Below, piece after piece: positions 12,250 through 23,830 of a DNA stretch of 64,000 bases (position 1 is its first letter; every line of letters begins with the position of its first letter). This DNA is from Nereocystis luetkeana (taxonomy: Eukaryota; Sar; Phaeophyceae; Laminariales; Laminariaceae). The notes below the pieces were generated by a model. The model was given only the letters and a program-made list of their open reading frames with translations. It was not told the origin of the DNA and ran no database searches. A program made the position numbers and the translations under genes. The stretch covers positions 1,848,940 to 1,912,939 of the forward strand of contig JARUPZ010000019.1 of NCBI GenBank assembly GCA_031213475.1. The letters are read 5' to 3'.

Positions 12250-13085
12250 ACCAGGTTCTGCTGGTACATCGTGTGCCTCGGAGACGGCAAATAATGAATG
12301 TCTTAAATTAGTTTTAGCTAATTCATCTCACACCACAGTAGTAACTTGAGTCAGTAAAACATATCGTCTCCAAAAAACAATTTTTAAAATATTCCACATT
12401 TTATAGCTCAAGCATCGTCTCCTTTTATAGATATGTTATACCTGGTACCTCTTGCAGCTTTGAGCGATGTGTTTCCGCTGTGCAGTGCACTGTTACTGCA
12501 GTGCGCAACAGAAAGCGGGCACTCTGAACGCCAGCGAACCATCATGATATGTGTGTTGTCTTCACATGAAATCGTCATTTCTACCCAACTGCCTGGTACG
12601 TCAGTACACCCAGTGTCCGTCCGAATTGCTTATCTTAAGAGATACCTGGTACCAGATATCTGGTCACAGACTGTGATACAGAAAAAACAATAACAACAAT
12701 AATCGCAAACGAACGGGCAAATCAAGTAAAATGCCAACGTACAGGGTACGAAGACCCAACAACACAAGCCTGACCAGAAAAAAAAAGAACAAAAGCAGAA
12801 TAAAACGAAAATAATGATAAAATAAAACAGAATACAGGTGACGCAAGAAGATCAGAAAGGCTGCCAGAAGAAAAGCGTACGTGCTCAAGACATAAATTAC
12901 AAAAAAATATCAACTTGGCGAATGAAGGCATACAAATAGTAGTGGATACCGGCACAAGGTGTCCTTATAATGTTACAGCTAGAATGCACCTAGTCTACGA
13001 GTACATAAAAATGGGAAAAAATAGGAAAAACATTATACGAGTATAACAAAGTGCACCCCTACGCCGGCGTGGTCTGTCGTGGTAG
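12250..13085. other. Low-complexity A/T-rich intergenic stretch
   Basis: Long A-rich tracts produce artificial Phe/Leu-rich frames on the minus strand near 12664-12955. TACCTGGTA-type motifs occur near 12437 and 12643. I see no gene. Confidence 0.5.
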
Positions 13086-13091
13086 GGCTTG

Positions 13092-13322
13092 GGGGGGGGG
13101 GCGGGGGCGGGGGGGGGGGGGGGTGTACTCGATAGGAGAGATGTACTCGATCTCATGCATGGCCGTAGTCGTATGACCAGGGGGGGGGGGATACCCGATA
13201 TCATGCATGGCCGTAGTCGTATGACCATAAACCCGCGCGTTCCTACAACGCCGGGACGGAGCACGTCGGGTTTTCATCGACCAGGCAGACATTGCGTGCT
13301 CCAAGCGCGAAGCGCCGTGAGG
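13092..13322 (+). repeat. G-run repeat family, near-full copy with an internal duplication
   Basis: A G homopolymer is followed by TGTACTCGATAGGAGAG, TCATGCATGGCCGTAGTCGT, ATGACCATA and a tail with CGGGACGGAGCACGTCGGG and AGGCAGACATTG, ending near GCGCCGTGAGGTGT. The CATGCATGGCC segment is duplicated, with a second G run between the copies. Related copies in both orientations lie at about 35500, 37100-37316, 40138-40240, 50180-50240, 50500-50650, 58240-58512, 60780-61905 and 62676-62865. Confidence 0.88.
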
Positions 13323-13397
13323 TGTATGGTGGGGTGCGGTTCGAAAAGAAAAATCGGGGCAAAAACAATCATCGTACGTACCTGGTACTGTACACCG

Positions 13398-13734
13398 TTT
13401 TTTTTTTTTTTTTTTTCATCCCATTCATTATCTTCGTACATCTTCTTCTCTCTCTCCTTCCAACTCGTAACTCAGATCCGGGGTCACATAGCAGGCTCTT
13501 CTCCCCCCTTCCCGCTACGGTACGTGCCTTCATTTTTATCGCGAGAAGATTTCAGCCTTTTCTTCCCTCGTCGACTCGCATCGAATTGTGCCTACCCACG
13601 CTGCAAGGCGCTCTCAACAATTGGATCCTTTTTTATTTTTGCAAATAAAGTCAAAGTCCGACCCACCTGGGGCTCGAACCCAGGACTCAAACAAGTAGAA
13701 TTCGAGGTTAACCACTTGAACCACCGGGGCGACC
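13398..13734 (-). mobile_element. tRNA-derived SINE, family 1 (copy 1)
   Basis: On the minus strand the head is GGTCGCCCCGGTGGTTCAAG (an A-box-like region), followed by a B-box, GGGTTCGAGCCCC. A unique body follows and ends in a poly-A tail, which appears as poly-T at 13398-13416 on the + strand. This is the standard structure of a polymerase III-driven SINE, which would use the machinery of a LINE for movement. The copy at 26677-27009 is nearly identical. A diverged + strand copy lies at 21174-21644. Confidence 0.92.
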
Positions 13735-13989
13735 GGCACCGTGTACGATATTGGCGATCGAGTTGATACTGTGAGAATAGCAACAGCAGTTCGGGGCTAC
13801 GTCTCTTTTTCCTCTCGTATAGAGTACTGGTAAGCTAGTCCGGGGGGGGGGGTACATTGTAGTAATCAGGATATGATTGGTTCTTGGGTCCATCGCGGGT
13901 TCTGATTACAACACTAGCCCCCCCGGTACAATGACGAAGGCAAGCAACAATATGAGCAACCCCTCCCCGAGGTATATTGGTAACTTTGA

Positions 13990-14098
13990 TATTACGGGGG
14001 ACCATAGTTAATAGGACCAAATATTGTTAGTAAAAATGGTTAAATATTTAGGTTTTTATGTATACCATAGGTCCTATTAACTATGGTCCCCCGTAATA
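13990..14098. mobile_element. TA-type MITE, family TTACGGGGG (copy 2)
   Basis: An intact copy with flanking TA and ends TTACGGGGGACCATAGT and its complement. Internal sequence matches copies at 63514 and 62281. Confidence 0.94.
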
Positions 14099-14439
14099 GC
14101 AAGAAACAGGGAAGCTGGCCCAGCCGGGATTTCATGTTGTGGGAACGAGGTGCTCTAAACCAGTACTGACTTCCGAGATAACGGCGCCGCGGTCTCGTAT
14201 TTCCGTAGTTCGCTGTAAACTTCAACCTGGCTGTCTCAGTGCTCCATTTCGTCGGCGTCCTGTACTATGATTAAATAACAATGTTGTTATGCTGCACTGC
14301 GCGCACTGCTCGTACTACGGTGGACTATGATATGCTCATGCGAAGTACCAGGTATACATGTATCTGGTGTAAACATAATACTACCAGGTACGAGGTATGT
14401 TGCAAAGTTCGTCAGCGTCTGAGTCCGATTGATCGAGGT

Positions 14440-15175
14440 TCAGTCGATGACTCGCGAGACCGTGTCCTTCTGAAGTACAGAGTCCCCATAGTACCAACAG
14501 CTGAAATAGCTGATTCCTCGCGAGTCCCCAGGATACCAGTAGCTGGAATGACTGAGTCCTCGCGAGTCCCCAGGGTACCAGAAGCTGGAATGGCCGAGTC
14601 CTCGCGATTCCCCAGGGTACCAGAAGCTGATTAGACTGAGTCCTCGCGAGTCCCCTGGGAACCAGAAGCTGAAATAACCGAGTGCTCGCGAGTCCCTAGG
14701 ATACCAAAAGCTGAAATGGCTGCGTCCTCGCGAGTCCAAAGGGTACCAAACGCTCAAATGACTTGAGTCATCGTGAGTACCGAACCAACGGGCAAAACGA
14801 AAATAACACACATGCACACGGTTTTCGTGTATTTCGTTCGCTCTTCAAAAACAAAGTGCGAAAGGTCGTCAGAGTAGCAGTACCAGTCTGTTCGGGACTC
14901 AATCATTGACTCTCTCGAGTTTGAGGCATTTTGAAGTACTAAGTCTCCAGGGAATGAGAAGCCGAAATAATGACGAAATGACTGAGTCCTCGCGAGTCCC
15001 CAGGGTACTGAAAACTGAAAGCTGGAGTGGCTGAGTCCTCGCGAGCCCCTACGAGAGCACTGAAGGCTGAGATGACAGAGCCCGCGCAAGGTCCTAGGAT
15101 ACTGAAAGCTAAAATGACTGAGTCCTCGCGAGTCGCTGGGGTACTGAAAGCTGAAATGACTCGTACTCGGAGGTA
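14440..15175. repeat. Minisatellite of about 42-44 bp in two blocks
   Basis: Units carry GAGTCCTCGCGAGTCCC followed by AGGGTACCAGAAGCTG and AAATGRCT. Six to seven units fill about 14500-14770 and about four fill 14975-15175. About 200 bp of non-repeat sequence lies between. Open frames on both strands here (VPEAGMAESSR-type and FWYPGDSRGL-type peptides) are translations of the array. Confidence 0.9.
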
Positions 15176-15179
15176 CTGA

Positions 15180-16550
15180 TCAGGGTTAGTTCTGATAACC
15201 TTCGCTGCGTATGTCGTCCTGCTTTACTGCAGGTGGTCCTTCGGTCCTCATAAGCAGTAAGAACAAGCCTGTTACGAATGAGTAGAATCTGAAAGGTTTG
15301 CAGTTTTCAGCCGTTCGCTCTGAAAAAAAACTGTACCGCCAACTATGTAAATACCTGGTATACCTTAAGGAATTATATTACGAGGTAGAGAATTATATAC
15401 CTGGTATATAGCAAGCAACCTAGCCTAGAGCAACCATGGGCAGGACATCAACCCTACGGGTACAACGGCATCATATTCTGCAAGTACGCATACTGGATAG
15501 GCTCTGTCGTCTCTCTCTCTACTTTCAGTCAGCCGCGTCGTCGTATCTATACATAAAAAAGGTTTGGCAAAGATGTGCCTACCCGTACTACAGCCAGTAT
15601 CACACTGGTATTAATAGTTAGTTCCGTTAGTATCGTATTTGCGAGGAAGTAGGTCGTATTATACGAGTATATGCATGTATAACAGGTGCGTATACTATTA
15701 ATACTATAATAACGCAAAGGTGATGTATGTGCTGCTGTATATATAGCGTAGTACGAGCGTCCTACGAGTACTATTAATACTGTATCGTTTTGGGGCCAAA
15801 CCACTTGCAATTAGAGTGCTCAAACTAGTTGTAATAGCAGCTACAGTACCTATAGAGACTGCTGTAGTTTCAAAGTGAAAGGGTAACACTAAAGCAACAG
15901 CTCAGTGCAATTTCGAACTCGCGCACAGTAACACAGCAGTAGAAGAAGAAGTAGTCGGCAGGAGTGCGTGCTATTAAATAGTACTTGGGAGTAAAATGCG
16001 GGTGTGCTCACTTTGTAAACGCTACCGGTGCACTACTGGCCTTGATTGCTCGGTTCCAACCTCGTGAGACGTGAGAAGACACGAAGTCGAGAGGAAAAAC
16101 AAGTCAGAAGAATAAGTACGTACAGCTGCCCAACCAGCACGTATAAAACACAGCACTCACTGCCGCCAGCTCTGCGTATAAAACAATCATTCGCATATAC
16201 TACGATATAACAAGAAGTGTACAAAAAACGCACACTCAGACACATCACCAAACAACCTCGCCCCAAAACAAGCGTGCCAAAGTACTGGTACGTGCATATC
16301 AGGTTTAGTATACAGCAGTAGTAGCTCTTGTTTCGGTGGCAACATCAACCACTGCGCTCGCGTGCAGAGCGTACATAACCAGGTACCTGGTACGTACCTT
16401 GACGTACCTGGTACATACACACCTGGTACAGAGTATACTCACGGTAGAGCATACCAACATTTATATCATCATCGTAGACAGCATGAGGATACAACACCAG
16501 CAGTAGCTACTGTTGGTAGTAGTTCTATTGCCACAAGCATGACAATGAGC
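15180..16550. other. Motif-rich non-coding stretch
   Basis: This stretch holds many TA-flanked short motifs (TACCTGGTA, TATTAATA, TACGAGTA, CAGCAGTA). A fragment resembling the TTAA-type MITE centre (TTTGGGGCCAAACCACTT) lies near 15790-15825. No exon is recognised. Confidence 0.5.
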
Positions 16551-16631
16551 TTACGATATGTATCGCCATGTTCTGACCTCGTGTCGAACGCTGCCGCCAC
16601 CGCCGCCGCCGCCGCCGAACCTACGTCAGAC

Positions 16632-16705
16632 CTGTAAGGATCCCCCATTTGTGCGGTCAGCTGGTGGTGCTGGTACTGGTGCTGGTGCTGGACCTGGTGC
16701 TGGTG

Positions 16706-16737
<32 letters not shown>

Positions 16738-17084
16738 GGTGCTGCTGCTGCTGCTGGGTCGTATTGAAGTCTGGAACTTCTTCCTCTCCCTCCGCGGTTG
16801 TTGCTGCTGCAGCTGCTGCTGTTCTTCTTGTTGTCGTCGTTGGTATTATTGTCGTTGTTGCGCCTGTTGTGGTGGTGGGGGTGGGGGTGGCCGTTAGCAT
16901 GTTATCGTGGCAAGAGTGAGTATCTATCAATAGGATGAGGATGGGATCGATTCTCGACTTTAGTGTTTGCTGTATGGATAACAGTCAGTAGTTGTTCGTA
17001 CGTACCCTGGTGAATATTAAGTTGGTTATTGTTATTGTTGGTGTGATCCATGATGTGATGCTGCTGTGGCTGTGACGCTGCCAT
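16632..17084 (-). CDS. Candidate Gln/His-rich protein, two 5' exons
   Basis: Exon 1 (17084-17006, minus) starts with ATG and encodes MAASQPQQHHIMDHTNNNNN then QLNIHQ. It ends one base into a codon at a strong donor, G|GTACGT. Exon 2 would start at 16923 after CATCCTATTGATAG, with phase matching. It encodes a Thr/Pro-rich stretch, an Ala run, an acidic EGEEEVPDF segment, and Gln5, His6 and Gln/His repeats. It reaches QMGDPYR, with a possible but weak donor near 16632. The intron would be about 82 bp. Gln/His tracts are typical of eukaryotic regulatory proteins, but simple-sequence DNA gives the same peptides by chance. Only the phase match and the donor argue for a gene. Confidence 0.35.
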
Positions 17085-18900
17085 GACATGCACGAGAAGT
17101 TTGCCGAGAACGGGGTGCCAGGACTTGGAAGCGGGCGAAAAGGCGATTTCTCACTAAAACTCAGTAAAAATATATAGAAAAAATTGCCGAATTAAATCGC
17201 GGGTCGGCCCGTTCGTGACGACGTCATACTCATGAGCTCCTCATTAACCGGCACCCTGCGGCACCCGGTAATAAATACCACCGTAGAATCACAAGCAGAA
17301 TAACATATATATTTATCAACAAGTACCAACAGCAGTGGTAGTAGTACTGCTGTAGTACGACCCTGCTGAGTTGCTGCTGCCTGCTGCTGCCTGCTGCTGC
17401 CTGCTGCTTATTTGGGCCGATGGCTGCCGTGGTTCGTCTCCCTGTTCGGTTCCCTGGGTGTGGTTCCCACGCAATTAATTGTTCATCTTTTTAGGCACAC
17501 ACTCATGATGACTCGTTTTCATACACTCTTGTTTGTTGTTGTATTACGTACCTGGTAATAAATACAACAGTCTCAGTGTAAAGTATAGTTATTCTCACGA
17601 CAGCAGCGTACAGCAGTAGTAGTAGAAGTTGTTGTAGTTCTCACATTACCACATACTACATGCAGTTCGTGGTCACAGGACAGGCTCCAATACTACTCTG
17701 GAATGCCTTGGTACGTATACTAGTAATATACTACTCTACTACTGATTGATGCTGTACTACTACTACTACTGATGATGATGGGGCTCTACCACTTGCTGCT
17801 GTACACACTATAAAGCAACTCCTACTACTGCTGCAGTGCTGCTGATGATGATGTTTGCTGTTTGTTACACGTATATGATAAACGTACCTGCCACAAGTAG
17901 GTACCTGGTACGTTTTACGACTGCTTTGTATTGTGAGTTAATGTGAGAACAACAACAACAACAACAACAACAACAAACGCACTTTATTACCACTAATACT
18001 ACTACTACTGTTACTACAGTACCAACCAGTCAGTACTATCTACACAGCAGCACGCAGCCTACAGCACCCGGCGGTCGCGGGCGGTACCTGCCCTGTATGA
18101 CATATTGCAAGCTTGCTGCGTCGCGTGGCTGTGGAAGTTATCTATCTATATATAGAATGCCTCGATGCGTCGGCAAGCAGAGAGGTACCAGTACATTACA
18201 GCAGAACAAACAGACGTTTTTGTTCGCAGTTTGTTTCTGAACGTTCGTGTTGTTGTGGTGTCGTGAATCAGATGTTTCCAGACCACCTATGATATGATAC
18301 GACATCTCGTACAGTAGCAGCTGTGGTCTGCCTGCGCAGTAGAACTTGCCAGACAGACCACCATCTCCCTCCCCCTGTGTGGTCTGCGGATGCTTCACAT
18401 TTCATACACACGCCGGATGCATGAGCTAATTACAGTGCCCAGGTACGGCATACATACGCCCAGCTACGACGACGCACCCCCCCAATTTGATGTGATTCCA
18501 CGGGTTGGTTTTTCTGCAGCAAGCTCTACGATTAGTAAAACGAGCTTGGCGTGTGACACTCTGGCCTGTATACGTACAAGTACAAGCTACGGGTAACGGC
18601 GTTAGGCCCCACCGAGAAACCGAGAGGATCCACCGACGACATGATCGTATTCGTACGAGTACACGTTGTCGGTGAACAGCAGCAACAAGGGGCGACGGTT
18701 TCGGCCCTAGTTGTTCTGCCACCTGTCATCAACCAATCACAGTAAAGGGCTTAAAGGTCGGGCCAAAAACTGACAGTCCCGAGCAAAAAGGTGTTACAAG
18801 ACTTCGTTCTTAGACGCGTCAAGGCCTATTTTTACCGTATTGTGCTGTTTTTAAAATCGTACATCGGTCAGTCAAGGGCGTCAAATCGCGGTCTCCAAGC
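17085..18900. other. Triplet-rich (CTG/CAG/TAC) non-coding stretch
   Basis: Short interrupted CTGCTG, CTACTA and AACAAC arrays are frequent, for example at 17360-17410, 17755-17790 and 17950-17975. TACCTGGTA motifs occur near 17550 and 17900. A 36-bp segment at 17920-17955 recurs at 58294-58329. No exon is recognised. Confidence 0.5.
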
Positions 18901-18907
18901 ATCTTAG

Positions 18908-19097
18908 GTCTTCTTTGCTTGCCTTGAACACTTTTGCTTCGTCGAAGCGGAGGCGTGCCCTACCTGCGTCAAGCCTCAAGAACCAAGGGAGAACCAGAGG
19001 CTTTTCAGAGGACCGGATGCAGGAGCAAATACGAAGGGTAGATGCCGGTGCCGCCGAGTACTCCGACTTCGCTGACATCATGAAAGGGAATCAGCCA
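18908..19097 (+). CDS. Candidate internal exon, unknown protein
   Basis: The frame from a possible acceptor (CATCTTAG) at 18907 encodes SSLLALNTFASSKRRRALPA, then SLKNQGRTRGFSEDRMQEQI and RRVDAGAAEYSDFADIMKG. It ends at a consensus donor, CCA|GTGAGT, at 19098. The codon content looks protein-like, with a basic KRRR cluster, but I recognise no domain and no phase-matched neighbour. Confidence 0.33.
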
Positions 19098-19099
19098 GT

Positions 19100-20500
19100 G
19101 AGTTCAAGGTTGTTGTGCTTTTCGTTTTGCGAGGGTATACGTGCAGTCAGTAGTTTAGTCCACCACTCACCACCACGCAGCAGAGTGCTACTGCGATATA
19201 CCAGGTGTTGCTGCAGCTGCTGCTGCTCCTACAGCTTGCTGGGTTCGCTTGCACTGTACGTACGTAGCGTGCCTGTCTGCAATACGCGAGCCCACAGCAG
19301 AGCCTGGAGACATAACAGCAGCAAACAGAACAGCAGCACGTAGACTCTCGTACCTCCTACCAGTACAACCGGTAGCCCTCGTACGTATAATACGGTACTG
19401 CTTGTATTTCCGTACCAGGTTTTATTACGACTGCAATCTCCTCTTGGGGACAAATCACTCAAGTTTTAGTAAAGTAGTTTATCCCCAAAACGGCACTGCT
19501 TGCAACAGGAGTACCAGGTACCTGGTACGGAACAGGTAACAGGTTACTCGCATACTACGGAGGAGTGCATCGTACACGGTAAATGGTCCTGGTAAATGGT
19601 AACCAAGTTGGTTCCCCGTCCTGGGCTTGCACGAAAGGCAGGAGAGCGGAGTGAAGGCTTGCACGAAAGGCAGGAGAGCGGAGTGAAGAGATACGATACG
19701 TAAGGGTAATCATGTACCTGGTCAGCTGGTGTGTAGGACGAAGAGCTGAGACTGCATTTGGTCTACTCGTACTCATACAAGTATTCCGTTACGTAGAGTT
19801 ATATTCTGCACTATATACATATTGAGACTTTGAGACAGCTGCATACCAAGTACCAAGTACCTCGTTACCTGGTGCCTGTCATGTGTCATGAGCTGTAGAG
19901 TCTAACCATGAGCTGTACGTAGAGTCTAAAGTCTACCAGGTACAGAACAGCAGTCGTAGTGAAAGTCTATGAAACGAAGCTGCAGCTGCTGTAGAGCTAC
20001 TCGTATAGAAAATGCTCGAACGTACGTAGACTATCAATAATTCTCCAGACTCTTAAGAGTACCTGGTACCAGTATAATATTTGCGGGCGTACTACTTGTA
20101 TACCTAGGTACCAGTATACGATTACAGACTACCGACCAGTAGATATTTATGTGCCAGGCGTAGGTGTTACCAGCCACCACGAACGCGAACACGAAGTACA
20201 CATCTTAGTTTTAGAGTCTAAAGTGTAGTCATATCGGGGCTGCTGCTGCTGCTGCTGCTGCTGCTGCAGCTGTACATCGTTGTGCTGCTGTCGGCAGTAG
20301 TAGTGGTAAAGCTATAATACTCTGTACACTGGGCCATCACTCACAGATCGCATACTTGTACATAGATACCAGGTATCACATACCGGCATCATAAAGTTAC
20401 CAGGAGACCAGGGGAGCAGCATAGCACTCTGAACGAAAACAAAATCAAGCAGGACGAACTATTAATAGTACATACATGCTGCTGTCCCGTTTTTTTTTTG
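19100..20500. other. Motif-rich non-coding stretch
   Basis: Dense TACCAGGTA/TACCTGGTA motifs lie here, including stacked copies near 19510 and 20060. A fragment of the TTAA-type MITE (GGGGACAAATCACTCAAG ... ATCCCCAAAACGGCACTGC) lies at about 19443-19497. CTG arrays occur near 20240-20270. An exact short duplication (GCTTGCACGAAAGGCAGGAG) lies at about 19626-19685. Confidence 0.55.
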
Positions 20501-20504
20501 TGTG

Positions 20505-20552
20505 TATACCATAGGTCCTACCAGGTATTAACTATGGTCCCCCGTAATATTA
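20505..20552. mobile_element. TA-type MITE fragment carrying a TACCAGGTA insertion
   Basis: Only the right third of the TTACGGGGG family is left (GTATACCATAGGTCCT ... CTATGGTCCCCCGTAATA). Relative to other copies it reads GGTCC-TA-[CCAGG-TA]-TTAAC, a 7-bp insertion that duplicates TA. Confidence 0.85.
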
Positions 20553-20634
20553 CGAACACAAAGAAGGAAAAGTTTACATTCTGGTCGAAACAAAAAAAGT
20601 GTACCAGGTACCAGGTACCTAATATCTGCGTACT

Positions 20635-20731
20635 TTAACCCTTGTAGGACCCCAGTCCCGTTTTTGGGACAAATCACTTGGAATTAGACGTGTTTGTCCC
20701 CAAATCGGGACTGCGGTACTAAAGGGGTTAA
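20635..20731. mobile_element. TTAA-type MITE, family CAGTCCCG (copy 1)
   Basis: Flanked by TTAA on both sides, with ends CCCTTGTAGGACCCCAGTCCCG and a complementary GGGACTGCGGTACTAAAGGGG. TTAA duplication plus CCC-starting ends are typical of piggyBac-type elements. No transposase is encoded. Confidence 0.88.
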
Positions 20732-21089
20732 AATCTAGCCATTACAACCCAGTACGAGTATTAATAGGTACCTTCGAAATAACACCGGGGAGGGGTTGTT
20801 GTCCATACACCTGGTACACATATTTATAATCAAAGATCAACAGCTGTTTGATCGAGGACTTCGTTGAGATTCATCTTCAGCCTTTGCAAGCTGTGCCTGG
20901 TGCTTCGGTCGCGCGTACTATCAACACGAGTTTTACATGGCCAGGGTGTGCAGTCCATATACCTGGTATGAGGGAGACAAAATCTGAAGCTACATAATTC
21001 AAGGAGTGGGTGTGTCTGTATATTCGGAAATCAATAAATAACTAGAAAAATGTCCGGAGGTTGCACGTAACTTGCCACAAGTGAAAAAT

Positions 21090-21111
21090 CCCCCCCCCCC
21101 CCCCCCCCCCC
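21090..21111. repeat. Poly-C run of about 22 nt
   Basis: An uninterrupted C run, a likely G-quadruplex on the minus strand. It is not next to the G-run repeat family. Confidence 0.9.
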
Positions 21112-21173
21112 GCTTTTTTCCGGGTGTGTATACCTACTGACTGCTGTACGATTATGAGTTTGTAATACCAGCC

Positions 21174-21644
21174 GGTCGCCCCGGTGCGCTACAGTAGTAG
21201 TCGTACCCTCGAAGGCTGCTAAAAGTTGATGCTTGAGTTCGAATCCCGCATGAGTCGAACTGTTTTGAGTCTATTTGCAGAAACAAAATGGAGTACGGAA
21301 TCAACCTCTGAGAGGGCCTATTAACCCTTTTAGAACCGCAGTCCCGTTTTGGGGACAAACCACTCAAACTTCAAGTAGTTTGTCCCCAAAACGGGACTGC
21401 GGTTCTAAAGGGGTTAACAGTGGTCGTGGGTAGGCGCAATTCGATACGTAAGAGTCGACGACGAGGGAAGAAGGGGCCGAAGTATTCTCGCGATAAAAAA
21501 TGCCTTCCAAGGTAAGAGTCGTAGTGAGGAGGAGGGAGGGAGAGGGGAGCCTGCTTTGTGACCCTGGATCTGAGTTACAAACTTTCAATAGGAGGGAGAG
21601 AGAATAGCGGGGCGGAAGAAGAAAATGAGACGGAAAAATGAAAA
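21174..21644 (+). mobile_element. tRNA-derived SINE, family 1, diverged + strand copy
   Basis: The head is GGTCGCCCCGGTGCGCTAC with a B-box, GAGTTCGAATCCCGC. The body shares CGCAATTCGAT, GTCGACGA.GAGGGAAGAA, TTCTCGCGATAAAAAATG and GATCTGAGTTAC with the minus-strand copies at 13398 and 26677. It is interrupted at 21321-21417 by a TTAA-type MITE. The tail is A-rich. Confidence 0.87.
21321..21417. mobile_element. TTAA-type MITE (copy 2), nested in a SINE
   Basis: TTAA on both sides. Ends are CCCTTTTAGAACCGCAGTCC and GGACTGCGGTTCTAAAGGGG. The interior GGGGACAAACCACTCAAA is paired with TTTGTCCCC. Insertion into the SINE body shows it is younger than that SINE copy. Confidence 0.95.
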
Positions 21645-22021
21645 CGTCGTGTATCATGCATACCCCTGGGAAATACAATGAAAGACATGCCTCGTAATTA
21701 TAAAAACAACACTAATACTCGTACCAGGTACTCGTACGAGTACCAGGTACTGGTATGAAATATGGTGCACACCGGAAAAAATCCCCGCTCGTGGCAAACT
21801 ATTAGTAGGTGCGACATGCATCTGGAAATTGTTTCAATTACTATCCAAAATAGAGGCGCACACTCCTTGAATTCTGCAGCAGCGTCAGATTTTGTGTTCC
21901 TCATGTATTACGGGATGTACATGGTATATCCTGCCTGCACGAGGCCATACGAAACATGAAACCCGTCGTAGCGCAGGTGTGTAGTTCGTACGCGCGATCG
22001 ATTATCGCAACAGCTTGCAGA

Positions 22022-22056
22022 AGTGAGTTTCGACGAAATCCTCGACCTCACAGCTG
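22022..22056 (+). repeat. Conserved segment reading (V/M)SFDEILDLTA (copy 2)
   Basis: GTGAGTTTCGACGAAATCC then TCGACCTCACAGCTG, matching 12214-12247 (reverse) and 23795-23830. Confidence 0.8.
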
Positions 22057-23794
22057 TGTTAATAGTCTGTTGTTTTGTTTTTTTAAAATATGATATACCA
22101 TGCCGTAGTATATGCATAGTCCACGAGTACAGCAGTAACTGTTGTCCTTGTCTACTCGAAATATCACCATTTACTGCTGTGGTCATCAGCGTACATGCTC
22201 GTGTACCTGGTACCGGGTATCATACATGCTGTGCATATACCTGGGCTGTTGTGTCGCTGCTATATCATACCTGGTATCACCGGTGGGCATCATTCGTGTT
22301 ACAGTTGGGGTTTTTTTTACTCGCTGTTTTGTTTCGCGCCAGAAGCCTCGGTCTTGCGACCAGCCTTGTCTTGTGTCACCACGAACTTCTACTGCTGTAT
22401 GCATGTATGTACATCATGGAGATGAGTTACTGCTGTGAGAACAACAAAATCAACTATAGCGACCGAGATACCTTCGAGCCAGCAAGAATGTATGTAACCT
22501 GTAAGCTTCCTCCTACTGCTGCCGTGTCTCCGATTCCTCCCGCAAACTCTTCTGAGACGCTTCTTGCTGCAACCAACGCTGATTTGAACGGCAGGCATAG
22601 CAAACAAACTATCAATAACTGCGTGGCAGAGTAGTCAGTGCGGTATTAATATAATAGTTGTGGTAGAGCAGTGAGCAGGGAATGGAACCTTCGGCCTTGA
22701 AGTTTTTGTTTTCTTCGTCCGATGCGAATTTTCGAGAGCACCATCTACTACTGCCGCGTGCATAATACAAGTTCCTTGTGGCTGCACCAGGCGCGGACGG
22801 GACACATACCAGGTACCAGGTATCAGGTACCTGGTACCTGGTATGTTTTTTGTTTTTTCGACAAGGGCAACTTGATGTGAATCCCGCGCCGCTTGTACGA
22901 GGCATGCATGTAAAAAGGAGAGAAGATAAGGAAGTGCATGAACCGCTGTGCGTATATGATATCTATTGTAGTATAATCGTATGTACGGGAATATACATGC
23001 CCGAGTATACATACTCGTAAAATGATCTTCGTTCAACGATCGCGCTGACATATATACCGCTGTGCGCAATTCCGGGACAGGATGATGATCGGCAGGACAT
23101 CGTTTTTTTCTCTTCTTCTACTTCGATTCGGATTTTTCGTCCTTATCCATCGCGGCAGAAACAACAAGCAACACAAAACGTACCCACAAGCTACACGACA
23201 ACTGTAAAAACGGGCACCATTTCAATTCAACCATTTCTTGGGTGACAAAGAAAAGTTTCCGGCGCCAGCCAAAAATTAAGAGATGCCGATTTGATCGACG
23301 ACTTCACCCAACTTTACTATTAATAGCTTGGACCCGAAAATGTTCCCATTGACTTTGGAGAATTAGAATGCATCTATATAGTTACAAACTGATTGGCAGG
23401 CGGGGCTATGTTTTACGCCCCGCTTTTTTGCTATTAATAGGAAGAAACCCATTTTGATCAACAACAGCTTTAAATCACGAGATAAAGAGGGAGAAAAAAT
23501 CGAACCAGCCTTCCAAATATACACGAGTTCGTATGTGATACATGTTCCGAAGCCGATGTCAGATTTAAATTTCAGAAATATATATTTTCGGGTCCGTTCT
23601 GGTTGTAGCACCGATCACTGCGGAGGTTAAAAGTTTCGTAAACCCTGGCACTATACAGCAGTATATACCAGCCATGGGAACCACCGAGCACTAACCTTCA
23701 TACATAAAGATCAAGTACAAACCGTGGAGCCTTCATGAGGTTCATATACAACCCGAAACAACGCGCTTATCGAAGTAATACGCACAGCTTGCAA

Positions 23795-23830
23795 GATGAG
23801 TTTCGACGAAATTATCGTTCTCACAGCAGC
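23795..23830 (+). repeat. Conserved segment reading MSFDEIIVLTAAG (copy 3)
   Basis: ATGAGTTTCGACGAAATTAT then CGTTCTCACAGCAGCTG. It is preceded by CAGCTTGCAAG, similar to the CAGCTTGCAGA before copy 2, so copies 2 and 3 share slightly more than the core. Confidence 0.78.

Noticed and set aside
12664-12955. Leu/Phe-rich candidate membrane peptides
   Set aside because: They come from A-rich low-complexity DNA, with no start context or homology.
13660-13734. Functional tRNA gene
   Set aside because: B-box and tRNA-like head are present, but the identical body and poly-A tail at 26677-27009 show that it is a SINE.
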